DNA of 64,000 nucleotides from Sphingobacteriia bacterium 28-36-52 (GTDB taxonomy: Bacteria; Bacteroidota; Bacteroidia; Chitinophagales; Chitinophagaceae): positions 62,001 to 126,000 of the forward strand of contig NCGN01000002.1 of assembly GCA_002281575.1 (NCBI GenBank). The letters run 5' to 3'. A program made the translations under genes and the position numbers. Shown in pieces: positions 16,039 to 25,073 of the stretch. The first letter of the stretch is position 1. Each line of letters opens with the position of its first letter. The notes under the pieces were generated by a model. It saw only the letters and a program-made list of their open reading frames with translations. It made no database searches and had not been told where the DNA came from.

Positions 16039-19000
16039 GTGAGATTAAAATCATTAGAAATCAAGGGGTTTAAAAGTTTTGCTGATAAAACAGTTGTAAG
16101 CTTTGACGAAGGCATAACAGGGATCATTGGACCAAACGGTTGTGGGAAGAGTAATATCATTGATAGTATTCGTTGGGTAATTGGGGAGCAAAAGATTTCG
16201 GCATTAAGAAGTGAGAATTTAGAAGCACTGGTTTTTAACGGAAGTAAAACCAGAAGTGCGAGTGGATTGGCGGAAGTAAGTTTGACTTTTGAGAACACCA
16301 AAAATTTACTACCAACTGAATTTAGTACAGTAACAGTAACCAGAAGATTTTATAAAAATGGGGAGAGTGAATACAGGCTCAACGATGTTACTTGTAGGTT
16401 AAAAGATATTCACAATTTGTTTTTAGACACGGGTGTTAGTACCGACAGTTATGCCATCATTGAATTGGGCATGGTAGACGATATCATCAAAGACAAAGAG
16501 AACAGTCGTAGAAGAATGTTGGAACAAGCGGCTGGAATTACCATTTATAAAACCCGTAAAAAAGAAGCCAAGAATAAACTGGATGCTACCGAGCAAGACT
16601 TAGCTCGTATTGAAGACCTTTTATTTGAGATCAATAACCAATTAAAAACTTTGGAGAGCCAAGCTCGCAAGGCGGAGAAGTTTTATGAAATCAAAAAAGA
16701 ATACAAAGAAGTAGCGGTTGAATTGGCTAAAGCTGCTTTGGAAGGATTCAATATTTCTTATCGTGAACTAACTGAGCAACAAGAATTAGAGCTGGATAAG
16801 AAAATACAATTGGAAGCTGAAATTGCTACCGAAGAAGCGGCCATTGAGCAAGAGAAAGTGTCATTTATTGCGCAAGAGAGAGCGCTCCAAAGCATGCAAC
16901 ATGGGTTTAATGAATTGCAACAAAACCTTCGTTCTACTGAGAATGATAAGAACCTTGCGAGTCAAAAACTACAATACCTAAAAGAGAAGGAAACCAACTT
17001 AAAGGATTTCCTAGAAAAAGCAGAAGGTCAATTAAAAACCATTGGAGATTCCATTGAATACTCTCAAATGCAAGTGGGCGAGGAAGAAGCGAATTTGGCG
17101 ATATTGCAAGATCGCGTAACCGAAGCCAAAGTGGAAGTGGAGACCAAACGCCAGGTTTTTGATGAAAAGCGTTCTGGGGTAGATGCAGTAAGAAATCAAT
17201 ACCAGCAATACCAGCGCAATCAATTTGATGCGGAGAAAAAAGTAGCAGTTGCCGATACTTCTATTCAGAATTTACAAAGAATGCAATTGCAGTTAACCGA
17301 TGAGCGAACCAATCGTTTACAGCAATTGACTCAATTGCAGGCAGAAAGTGCTGAGAAGGAAGAAGCCCTAGAAATGAAGCGAGTAGACTTGGTTCAATTA
17401 CAAGAGCAGCACGAAAAAACCAAGGAGCAAATTTTTGAAACCCAGCAACAATTAGAAGTGTTGAGAGGGGAGTTGGCCGATGAGAACCGCAAATTAGATG
17501 CGAAGCGCAACGAATACAATTTGTTGAAAAGCTTGATTGATTCAATGGAAGGTTATCCAGAGAGCATCAAGTTCTTGCATAAGAACAATGATTGGAACCA
17601 TGCAGCCCCTATTTTATCGGATATCATTTATGTTAAAGAAGAATACCGCACTGCAGTTGAAAATGTATTGGAGCCTTACCTAAACTATTATGTGGTGAAT
17701 AATTTAGGGGAGGGATTGAAAGCCGTTCATTTATTAGACGATAACAAGAAAGGCAAAGCCAATTTCTTTTTATTAGACCAGTTTGCCAATTTTCAAAATA
17801 ATACCCATCAACCTGCCAATACCTTAAAAGCGTTGGATGTAATTGAGGTAGACGACCAATATTATAAGCTGGCCGAATATTTATTGGGCAATGTTTACAT
17901 TGGTGAAAACGAGGAAGCCATCCATAACTCAAATGGGGCAGTTGTTTTAGAAAAGACGGGTAAATATGTAAAAGGGAAATATACTCTTACCGGTGGAAGT
18001 GTTGGGCTTTTTGAAGGTAAAAAGATTGGCCGTGCTAAAAACTTAGAAAAGTTAGCGGAAGAAATTCAGGACCAAGAATCGGTAGTAAGTTTATTGAAAG
18101 CAGATATCCAAGCCAAACACAATGAAGTCATCACTTTCAGTGACCAATTGAAAGAACATGCCATCAGAGCAACCGAGCAAGAAATTAATCAGTTGACCAA
18201 CCAGGTTTTTGCTGCTAAAAATAAAATAGAAAATTTACAAGCTGCCCAGCAAAACGGCGAGCAGCGCTTGGCAGATATTGAAGGCCGTTTGCAAGATGAG
18301 CAAGATGCCATTGCAGAAACCAGAGAAGTATTGATTGAATTAAATGTTCAATTGCAAAATACAGCCGAGCAAATGCGCAATTTAGAGCAAGACTACCAAG
18401 AATCGGAGCAGGCTTATCATTTTGCATCAGGTCAATTTAATGAAACCAATTTGCAGTTGACTCGTCAACAGAGCAAGTTGACCACTATTAAACAAGAGTT
18501 GTTATTTAAAGAGAATCAATTGAATGATTTGCACGAGCAAATCAAAAATAATACTGCACAATTAGCTGAAGCAGAACAGGCAATTGTGGATGGAGTGGCT
18601 TCTTTACAAGAAGTGGAGCAACTATTGCTCGAATTAATGCGCAATAAAGAAGCCGAAGAAATTAAGTTGAACGAGGCAGACCAGGCTTACTACAATTATA
18701 GAAATGCATTACAGGAGAAAGAGAGTGCGCTTAGAATGAAAGTGAAGAGCAAGGAAATGATTGATCATTTAGTGAATGAACTAAAAGACAAACTCAATGA
18801 ACTCAAATTGCAGTTGGCTGGAATGAAGGAGCGCTTGCATGTTGAGTTTAAGATTGAGCTAGACGAAATCCTTGATCAACCTAGAACTTCTGATACCCCG
18901 CTTGAAGAATTGCAGGCTGCTTCAGATAGAATGCGCAAACGCATGGACAATATGGGTGAAGTAAACCCCACTGCCATTGAAGCTTACACTGAAATGAAGA

Positions 19001-19557
19001 AGCGTTACGACTTTATTTTAGAACAGAAGAACGACTTGGTAACTGCCAAAGAAAGTTTATTGCAAACCATATTAGAAGTAGAAGAAACGGCCAATCAGTT
19101 GTTCTTAGAAACTTTTAATAAGGTAAGAGAGAATTTCCAGAAAGTGTTCAAAGCCTTGTTTACCGAAGAAGATACCGCAGATATGTTGATGGTTAACCCT
19201 GATAACTTAGCAGATACCGGTATTGAAATTGTAGCAAAGCCAAAGGGCAAACGTCCTAGCTCTATTACCCAGTTAAGTGGAGGAGAAAAAACCTTGACCG
19301 CTACCGCATTGTTGTTTGCCATTTACCTAATTAAGCCTGCACCATTCTGTATTTTGGATGAGGTAGATGCACCATTGGATGATGCCAACGTTGGTAAGTT
19401 TACTCAGATGATTAAGAAATTCAGTGACAATTCTCAGTTCATTATTGTAACCCACAATAAGCAAACCATGGGAGCCGTAGACGTGATTTACGGAGTAACC
19501 ATGCAGGAACCTGGGGTTAGTAAGCTGGTCCCAGTAGATTTCAGGAGTTTGAACTAA
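16039..19557 (+). CDS. smc: Chromosome segregation protein SMC
   Basis: A 1172-residue condensin ATPase. Walker A is GPNGCGKS (residues 31-38). A long coiled coil runs to the hinge (about 510-660, starting near SMEGYPESIKFLHKNNDWNH), then a second coiled coil. The C-terminal head has the signature LSGGEKTLTA and Walker B FCILDEVDAPLDDANV. The start is GTG at 16039 (VRLKSLEIKGFKSFADK, read as M); no ATG precedes the conserved KGFKSFAD. The length is normal. SMC dimers with ScpA and ScpB organise and segregate the chromosome; scpA and scpB are not in the window. A hairpin terminator follows 20 bp after the stop, overlapping the prfC promoter. Confidence 0.97.
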   Translation: MRLKSLEIKGFKSFADKTVVSFDEGITGIIGPNGCGKSNIIDSIRWVIGEQKISALRSENLEALVFNGSKTRSASGLAEVSLTFENTKNLLPTEFSTVTVTRRFYKNGESEYRLNDVTCRLKDIHNLFLDTGVSTDSYAIIELGMVDDIIKDKENSRRRMLEQAAGITIYKTRKKEAKNKLDATEQDLARIEDLLFEINNQLKTLESQARKAEKFYEIKKEYKEVAVELAKAALEGFNISYRELTEQQELELDKKIQLEAEIATEEAAIEQEKVSFIAQERALQSMQHGFNELQQNLRSTENDKNLASQKLQYLKEKETNLKDFLEKAEGQLKTIGDSIEYSQMQVGEEEANLAILQDRVTEAKVEVETKRQVFDEKRSGVDAVRNQYQQYQRNQFDAEKKVAVADTSIQNLQRMQLQLTDERTNRLQQLTQLQAESAEKEEALEMKRVDLVQLQEQHEKTKEQIFETQQQLEVLRGELADENRKLDAKRNEYNLLKSLIDSMEGYPESIKFLHKNNDWNHAAPILSDIIYVKEEYRTAVENVLEPYLNYYVVNNLGEGLKAVHLLDDNKKGKANFFLLDQFANFQNNTHQPANTLKALDVIEVDDQYYKLAEYLLGNVYIGENEEAIHNSNGAVVLEKTGKYVKGKYTLTGGSVGLFEGKKIGRAKNLEKLAEEIQDQESVVSLLKADIQAKHNEVITFSDQLKEHAIRATEQEINQLTNQVFAAKNKIENLQAAQQNGEQRLADIEGRLQDEQDAIAETREVLIELNVQLQNTAEQMRNLEQDYQESEQAYHFASGQFNETNLQLTRQQSKLTTIKQELLFKENQLNDLHEQIKNNTAQLAEAEQAIVDGVASLQEVEQLLLELMRNKEAEEIKLNEADQAYYNYRNALQEKESALRMKVKSKEMIDHLVNELKDKLNELKLQLAGMKERLHVEFKIELDEILDQPRTSDTPLEELQAASDRMRKRMDNMGEVNPTAIEAYTEMKKRYDFILEQKNDLVTAKESLLQTILEVEETANQLFLETFNKVRENFQKVFKALFTEEDTADMLMVNPDNLADTGIEIVAKPKGKRPSSITQLSGGEKTLTATALLFAIYLIKPAPFCILDEVDAPLDDANVGKFTQMIKKFSDNSQFIIVTHNKQTMGAVDVIYGVTMQEPGVSKLVPVDFRSLN

Positions 19558-19577
19558 AGCTATAAAGATTACCTTTG
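19548..19577 (+). promoter_or_regulatory. Promoter of prfC (-33 TTTG, -7 TACCTTTG)
   Basis: TTTG at 19548-19551, inside the last codons of smc, is followed 18 bp later by TACCTTTG at 19570-19577. Both match the Bacteroidota consensus, including spacing. The expected start of transcription is near 19582-19585, inside the terminator hairpin of smc. Confidence 0.65.
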
Positions 19578-19610
19578 CGCCTCCATTTTATTATTGGGGG
19601 CGCTTTTATT
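19577..19610 (+). terminator. Intrinsic terminator of smc
   Basis: GCGCCTCC (19577-19584) pairs with GGGGGCGC (19596-19603) over 8 bp with one T-G wobble, around an 11-nt loop. The tail TTTTATT follows. It lies 20 bp after the smc stop. Its left arm overlaps the predicted start site of the prfC transcript. Confidence 0.8.
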
Positions 19611-19616
19611 ATATAT

Positions 19617-21203
19617 ATGAAGTACGAGAAAGAAATCAACAGGAGAAAAACATTTGCCATCATCTCTCACCCAGATGCTGGTAAAACTACCTTAACCGAG
19701 AAGTTATTGTTGTTTGGTGGTGCTATTCAAGTGGCAGGTGCAGTGAAGAGCAATAAAATTAAAAAAGGAGCTACTTCAGACTTCATGGAAATTGAACGCC
19801 AGAGAGGAATCTCTGTGGCTACTTCGGTAATGACTTTTGAGTACCAAAATATTCTCATTAATTTATTGGATACGCCCGGCCACAAAGACTTTGCAGAAGA
19901 TACTTATCGTACGCTCACTGCGGTAGATAGTGTAATCTTGGTGATTGATAGTGTAAACGGGGTTGAAGCACAAACCAGAAGATTGATGGAAGTATGTCGC
20001 ATGCGAGACACGCCGGTGATTGTCTTCATCAATAAAATGGACCGTGATGGAAAGAACAGATTCGACCTTTTAGAAGAAATTGAAAAAGAGCTAGGAATAT
20101 CCTTACATCCAATGACCTGGCCCATCAATAGTGGTAAAGAGTTTAAAGGAGTATACAATTTAGACAATAAGAGCTTGCGTTTATTTACGGCCAGCACCAA
20201 GGCAGAGGAAGAAGACGTGATTGCCATTACCGATTTAGCAGATCCTGTATTGGATGCGAAAGTGGGGGCACGTGATGCCAATCAACTAAGAGAAGATGTA
20301 GAATTGATAGATGGGGTGTATGGAGATTTAAATCCTGCTGATTATTTAAGAGGATCTATTGCACCCGTATTTTTTGGATCTGCGGTGAATAATTTTGGGG
20401 TAAAGGAAATGCTCGACACATTTATTAGAATTGCGCCCGTACCTAGATCTCGTGAAACAACCACTAGAACTATTGAAGTGGGGGAAGAAAAATTCAGTGG
20501 GTTTATCTTTAAAATACATGCCAACCTAGATCCTAAGCACAGAGACCGTATTGCATTTATGCGGGTATGCAGTGGTAGGTTTGAGCGCAATAAATATTTT
20601 CACCATGTTCGGCTAAATAAAGACATGCGTTTTAGTAATCCCTATAGCTTTATGGCACGCTCTAAAGAGGTAGTGGAAGATGCCTATGCAGGAGATGTGG
20701 TGGGTTTATTTGATACAGGTAATTTTAAAATTGGCGATACCATGACAGAAGGAGAGAACTACTATTTTAGTGGTATCCCTACCTTTTCACCCGAAATATT
20801 TAAAGAGTTGGTGAATAAGGATCCAATGAAAACCAAACAACTTGAGAAAGGAATTAGCCAATTAACCGACGAAGGAGTTGCCCAATTGTTTACCCAACAC
20901 GGAGGCAACAAAAAAATCATCGGTTGTGTGGGTGAATTGCAATTTGAAGTAATTCAATACCGACTCTTACAAGAATATGGCGCTGCTTGTGAATTTAGAA
21001 CCTTGCCTTTTTATAAAGCTTGTTGGTTAACCAGCAAAGACCCTAAAAAATTAGAAGACTTCTTAAGATTCAAACAGCAAAACGCCGCTGCAGACAAAGA
21101 CGAACAGCCTGTTTACTTAGCACAAAGCGAATGGTTCTTGAATACCGAAATCACCAATAACCCAGATATCACTTTCCACTTTACCAGTGAAGTGCATAAG
21201 TAA
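19617..21203 (+). CDS. prfC: Peptide chain release factor 3
   Basis: A 528-residue translational GTPase that recycles release factors RF1 and RF2 from the ribosome after termination. The start is the ATG at 19617 ([31 protein letters not shown]). G1 is [10 protein letters not shown]2 is in [11 protein letters not shown]3 is [14 protein letters not shown] and G4 is NKMDRD. The ISVATSVM and [31 protein letters not shown] segments distinguish RF3 from EF-G. The length matches the E. coli protein closely. It has its own promoter within the smc terminator region. Confidence 0.96.
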   Translation: MKYEKEINRRKTFAIISHPDAGKTTLTEKLLLFGGAIQVAGAVKSNKIKKGATSDFMEIERQRGISVATSVMTFEYQNILINLLDTPGHKDFAEDTYRTLTAVDSVILVIDSVNGVEAQTRRLMEVCRMRDTPVIVFINKMDRDGKNRFDLLEEIEKELGISLHPMTWPINSGKEFKGVYNLDNKSLRLFTASTKAEEEDVIAITDLADPVLDAKVGARDANQLREDVELIDGVYGDLNPADYLRGSIAPVFFGSAVNNFGVKEMLDTFIRIAPVPRSRETTTRTIEVGEEKFSGFIFKIHANLDPKHRDRIAFMRVCSGRFERNKYFHHVRLNKDMRFSNPYSFMARSKEVVEDAYAGDVVGLFDTGNFKIGDTMTEGENYYFSGIPTFSPEIFKELVNKDPMKTKQLEKGISQLTDEGVAQLFTQHGGNKKIIGCVGELQFEVIQYRLLQEYGAACEFRTLPFYKACWLTSKDPKKLEDFLRFKQQNAAADKDEQPVYLAQSEWFLNTEITNNPDITFHFTSEVHK

Positions 21204-21247
21204 TAAAGGTAATGGTATGCATTTAAGGAAATTGTATCTTTAAGTGT

Positions 21248-22504
21248 ATGAATAAATTACTCGGTTTTATTGATTTGCAAAATGGCGAAGAAGAAAAAGC
21301 CAAAGTATTAGACAATGTTGTGCGCAATACCAGCTTTAGGGGGGCCAACCTTTGGATATTGGCTTGTGCAATTGTGGTGGCTTCTGTTGGTTTGAATGTG
21401 AATTCAACCGCAGTAATCATTGGTGCCATGTTAATTTCACCGTTGATGGGGCCTATTGTTGGAGCTGGCTTTGCTTTGGGGACCTATGATTTTGCTTTAT
21501 TAAAAAAGTCGGGGAAGAATTTATTGATAGCTACAGTGGTGAGTTTATTTGTCTCCACTTTGTATTTTTTAATCAGTCCTTTTAAAGATGCGCAGAGTGA
21601 ATTATTGGCTAGAACCTCGCCTAATATTTATGATGTGCTGATTGCTTTTTTTGGTGGCTTAGTTGGTGTAATTGCCATTACAAGGGCAGAGAAAGGTAAC
21701 CCCATTCCAGGAGTTGCTATTGCTACCGCGTTGATGCCCCCATTGTGTACTGCAGGGTATGGGTTGGCAATGGGCAATTATGCTTATTTCCTAGGTGCCT
21801 TATATTTATATACCATCAATTGTTTTTTTATCGGCATTGCCACTTTTGTAATTGTAAAATACCTGAATTATCCTTTAGTAAATCATGTAAATAAAATTAA
21901 GCAGAAGCAAATAAGAAATACCATAAGCATGTTGATCATATTGCTGTTGGTCCCCAGTATTTACTTTGCTTATCAAATGATAAGAGAGAAAAAATTTAGG
22001 GCAAGGGTGGATAATTTTATTAAGACAGAATTTACTGAAAAAGGGCAAATGGTTGTTCACAAAAAAGTAGCTGTATTTCCAACCAGTAAAATTGAATTGG
22101 CTTTTTTAACCAAGCAGTTTAGTAATAATGAAGTTGCTTCTTTGCAAAATAAGTTAGCTCAATACAAATTACCTAATACTCGTTTAGTGATTTTACAAGA
22201 CTCTATTATTGCCAACCCTTCTAGTGTAAATGAAATTGGCTATATGCTTTCTGTACAAAAAGAGTTGGAAAAAAGATCGCTCAATCAAGAAATGGTCTTC
22301 AAAGAAATGGCTATTTTATTCCCTGAAATAGTTCCTGTTTCTATGGGCAACCACGACTATTATTTGGGTACAGATAGTAGTAAGCAAGTAACCGTTTTGT
22401 TGTACCAAAATAATAGTTCATTAGATACTACTAACGCGGCTAAACTGACTGCCTGGTTACAACAAAAGTTGCAAAAACAACATATCGAATTAATTCGCAA
22501 ATAA
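21248..22504 (+). CDS. DUF389 membrane protein
   Basis: The 418-residue protein has the DUF389 (TIGR00341-type) core. Several TM helices run through about residues 35-200, with family motifs SVGLNVNSTAVIIGAMLISPLMGPIVGAG, FGGLVGVIAITRAEKGNPIPGVAIATALMPPLCTAGYGLA and FFIGIATFVIVKYLNYP. A further TM follows at about 222-240. The C-terminal part (about 245-418) is soluble and alpha/beta-like, ending in a TONB-independent basic tail (QKQHIELIRK). DUF389 is of unknown function in most bacteria. TATCTTTA at 21235-21242, one base off a -7 box, lies 5 bases before the ATG. It appears to lead the series with the M61 peptidase (10 bp downstream). Confidence 0.88.
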   Translation: MNKLLGFIDLQNGEEEKAKVLDNVVRNTSFRGANLWILACAIVVASVGLNVNSTAVIIGAMLISPLMGPIVGAGFALGTYDFALLKKSGKNLLIATVVSLFVSTLYFLISPFKDAQSELLARTSPNIYDVLIAFFGGLVGVIAITRAEKGNPIPGVAIATALMPPLCTAGYGLAMGNYAYFLGALYLYTINCFFIGIATFVIVKYLNYPLVNHVNKIKQKQIRNTISMLIILLLVPSIYFAYQMIREKKFRARVDNFIKTEFTEKGQMVVHKKVAVFPTSKIELAFLTKQFSNNEVASLQNKLAQYKLPNTRLVILQDSIIANPSSVNEIGYMLSVQKELEKRSLNQEMVFKEMAILFPEIVPVSMGNHDYYLGTDSSKQVTVLLYQNNSSLDTTNAAKLTAWLQQKLQKQHIELIRK

Positions 22505-22514
22505 AGGGTTGATT

Positions 22515-24065
22515 ATGAAAAAAAAGATTTTTTGTCTCAGTTGCAGCATATTGCTAGCAGCTGTTGTTATAGGTCAACCTAAAATGCAGTATACCGTATC
22601 GATGCCTCAGGCTGCAAAAGGAAAATTTCATATAACCCTTGATGCAGCTGGATTTAGCAAAGATTCTATTGTGCTAAAAATGCCCAATTGGATGCCAGGG
22701 TATTATCAGTTAATGAACTATGCCAATACAGTAGATTCTTTGGCTGCATTTAATCAAAAAGGAAAAGCATTATCCGTTTCTAAAATTAACAGCAATAGTT
22801 GGTTAATAGTAACTACCAAGAACAGTCCTTTTCGCGTAACCTACCAAATCAACACCAATCGCAAATTTGTAGCCAATAGTTTTATTGATAGTGCCCATGC
22901 ATATATAGTGCCTGCTAATAATTTCATGTACGTAGCGTCTATGCTGCAACTGCCGGTGCAAGTAAAAATCAACAGCTTTAATGAACCTTCATTTAAAAAA
23001 ATTGCAACTGGACTCCAACGCGTTAAAGAGAAAACCAATGTTTTTACCGCACCCAATTTTGATATTTTATACGATTGCCCCATTTTAATTGGGGATTTAA
23101 AGGAACTGCCGCCATTTACAGTTAGGGGAGTGCCACATCGCTTCATTGGATATAAAATGGGCAGTTTTGATGAAGTGCTTTTCATGAATACATTGCAAAA
23201 AGCAATTGAACAAGGAGTCAATATTATTGACCATATCCCTTTTAAGGAATACACTTTTATTGGGATTGGTCCAGGTAGAGGTGGCATTGAGCACTTAAAT
23301 AATACCACGGTCAGTTTTAGTGGAAATGAACTAAAAACACCTGCTGATATCAATCGGATTATGAACTTTTTGAGTCATGAATATTTTCATCATTACAATG
23401 TAAAAAGAATAAGACCAGTAGAGTTAGGACCTTTTGATTATGATAAAGGGAGTAAAACCACCCAGTTATGGATCAGCGAAGGCTTGTCGGTTTACTTTGA
23501 ATATTTAATGGTGAAGCGGGCTAAAATTGTGGACCGCCAATTGTTTTTAAATAACCTTGCCAATAATATTACTGCTCACGAAAACAACCTTGGCAAATCA
23601 CACCAAAGTTTGTTGCAAGCCAGTTACAATACTTGGTCCGATGGACCTTTTGGTACCAGCGGTGTAGATAAAAACAAAGCCATTTCGTATTATGAGAAAG
23701 GCCCAGTTGTGGGTATGTTATTAGACTTTGCAATTCGCAATGCTTCTAAAAATAAATTCAGTTTAGACAATGTGATGCGGTTCATGTATAATGAATACTA
23801 TCAGCGATTGCAAAGAGGTTTTACGGACGCTGAATTTCAGGCAGCATGCGAACAAATGGCAGGCAAGTCTTTGGCCAATGAATTTGAATACATTTCTACT
23901 ACTAAAGAGTTGGATTATCAAAAATATTTGGGTTATGCTGGCTTAACCCTCACTTCTATTGAGATGGAGAAAGCTGGGCAAAAAAAGGTTCAATACACAA
24001 TCAGTGTATTGCCATCGCTTAATACCGATCAATTGGCCATCTTAAACAGTTGGTTGGGGGATTAA
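22515..24065 (+). CDS. M61 family metallopeptidase, short form
   Basis: A 516-residue exported peptidase starting at the ATG at 22515 (MKKKIFCLSCSILLAAVVIG, a signal peptide). The N-terminal beta domain carries KMPNWMPGYYQLMNYANTVDSL. The thermolysin-like domain has zinc ligands His288 and His292 with catalytic Glu289 in SHEYFHHYNVKRIRP, and the third ligand Glu322 in WISEGLSVYFEYL. M61 enzymes are glycyl aminopeptidases and related proteases, usually with a C-terminal PDZ domain and close to 600 residues. Here only about 55 residues follow EFEYISTTKELDYQKYLGYAGL, so a complete PDZ cannot fit. The protein may be naturally short; no frameshift is visible since the next gene starts right after. 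It lies 10 bp behind the DUF389 gene. Confidence 0.87.
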   Translation: MKKKIFCLSCSILLAAVVIGQPKMQYTVSMPQAAKGKFHITLDAAGFSKDSIVLKMPNWMPGYYQLMNYANTVDSLAAFNQKGKALSVSKINSNSWLIVTTKNSPFRVTYQINTNRKFVANSFIDSAHAYIVPANNFMYVASMLQLPVQVKINSFNEPSFKKIATGLQRVKEKTNVFTAPNFDILYDCPILIGDLKELPPFTVRGVPHRFIGYKMGSFDEVLFMNTLQKAIEQGVNIIDHIPFKEYTFIGIGPGRGGIEHLNNTTVSFSGNELKTPADINRIMNFLSHEYFHHYNVKRIRPVELGPFDYDKGSKTTQLWISEGLSVYFEYLMVKRAKIVDRQLFLNNLANNITAHENNLGKSHQSLLQASYNTWSDGPFGTSGVDKNKAISYYEKGPVVGMLLDFAIRNASKNKFSLDNVMRFMYNEYYQRLQRGFTDAEFQAACEQMAGKSLANEFEYISTTKELDYQKYLGYAGLTLTSIEMEKAGQKKVQYTISVLPSLNTDQLAILNSWLGD

Positions 24066-24132
24066 AATCTCCGTGAAAACACGGTTGCTTATCTATTTGC
24101 AAAACCCTATTTTGTTTCATCAATTAAGGCGT

Positions 24133-24756
24133 ATGCGAAATAGCTATTTATTCGTCCCTTACAAGCTAATGCTGATTGTAGGGCTAGGTTTCACCAGTTT
24201 GTCTTGTACTCGTATTCCATTACAAAGTATAACCTTGTCTGAACGCATTCAAGAAGAGGGTACTAGAATGCACCAACTTAATTTATTGCTCATCAATCAA
24301 CTATTCACTGAAAAAAAAGCAAGGGTGAACGATTTTATTAAAAGCGATTATACACACAGTATCATCCAGAAAATGACCAATGATTTAGATGAAGACATAG
24401 ACGTTAAATTGGAACTGCCACAAATAATGGCCGCTGCAATTCCCGTAATTAATGAGCGTCAATATACCATGCAAATGGCCCTAGATTCAGCAAAAATTAA
24501 AATTGTTGATCAGCTCAATACTGATTTTGCAAAATACAATATGGCCAATACTGAAATGAAACGTTTATTGGAATCGGCGGTTAAATTAAATGAGGAAAAA
24601 AAGCAATTATTGAATCAATCCAATTGGTTTAAGAAAAAAGGGATTGATTACGACCAGTTGGCTGAATTATTGGATCGGTTTGTTTCTTCTTCTGGAAATA
24701 TAGGCGGGCTGATAGTGAATTTAAACAAGGATCTAAATAAAGTACTCAATCAATAA
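24133..24756 (+). CDS. Hypothetical helical lipoprotein
   Basis: A 207-residue protein from the ATG at 24133, which gives a lipoprotein signal (MRNSYLFVPYKLMLIVGLGFTSLSC). A GTG at 24073 in the same frame would add 20 residues and spoil the signal. The mature protein is predicted to be almost all alpha-helical and rich in Glu, Lys, Gln and Asn (LSERIQEEGTRMHQLNLLLINQLFTEKKARV, LNEEKKQLLNQSNWFKKKG). I do not recognise a family. It lies between the M61 peptidase and an 88-residue protein that starts 8 bp downstream, so the group is likely one transcript. An envelope location is inferred from the lipobox only. Confidence 0.65.
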   Translation: MRNSYLFVPYKLMLIVGLGFTSLSCTRIPLQSITLSERIQEEGTRMHQLNLLLINQLFTEKKARVNDFIKSDYTHSIIQKMTNDLDEDIDVKLELPQIMAAAIPVINERQYTMQMALDSAKIKIVDQLNTDFAKYNMANTEMKRLLESAVKLNEEKKQLLNQSNWFKKKGIDYDQLAELLDRFVSSSGNIGGLIVNLNKDLNKVLNQ

Positions 24757-24764
24757 TTGTTGTT

Positions 24765-25031
24765 ATGAATAATCAATGGCAAAAGAAAGCCAAGCAGGCC
24801 CAAAAAGAAACAGATGTTGAATTGGCTGATCAAATAAATCATCTTACCGGAATTGACTCCAACAGTATAAACGCTTTACTAGCGGAGAATTCGATGAATA
24901 AGGACGATTTTAATCAATTGATTAAGTTGATTAAAGACCAAACCAAGAGTAATAACGAAAAAATCAAAGCCCTCTCCAATATGCAAAATGGACTAGAGAT
25001 ATTGGTAGGCTTAGTAGGCAAATTGATTTAG
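24765..25031 (+). CDS. Hypothetical small helical protein
   Basis: An 88-residue cytoplasmic protein (MNNQWQKKAKQAQKETDVELADQINHL) with no signal peptide or TM segment. It is predicted helical, polar in its first two thirds, with a short hydrophobic end (MQNGLEILVGLVGKLI). No family is recognised. The start lies 8 bp after the lipoprotein stop, so the two are probably co-translated. A separate -7 box (25059-25066) begins the next transcript, rimO. Confidence 0.6.
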   Translation: MNNQWQKKAKQAQKETDVELADQINHLTGIDSNSINALLAENSMNKDDFNQLIKLIKDQTKSNNEKIKALSNMQNGLEILVGLVGKLI

Positions 25032-25058
25032 CTCATGAAGGGTTCACCTCAAAATCCT

Positions 25059-25066
25059 TAATTTTG
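25059..25066 (+). promoter_or_regulatory. Candidate -7 box before rimO
   Basis: TAATTTTG is an exact TAnnTTTG. Only seven bases separate it from the rimO ATG at 25074, so the transcript would start at or just before the start codon. No TTG element is seen at the -33 position. Confidence 0.5.
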
Positions 25067-25073
25067 CCCTCTC

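Noticed and set aside
15963..16301. 112-residue minus-strand open frame upstream of the glycosyltransferases
   Set aside because: Most of it is antisense to the conserved start of smc and it has no protein-like pattern.
22841..23353. 170-residue minus-strand open frame
   Set aside because: It lies wholly inside the M61 peptidase gene, has no family pattern, and is a frame shadow.
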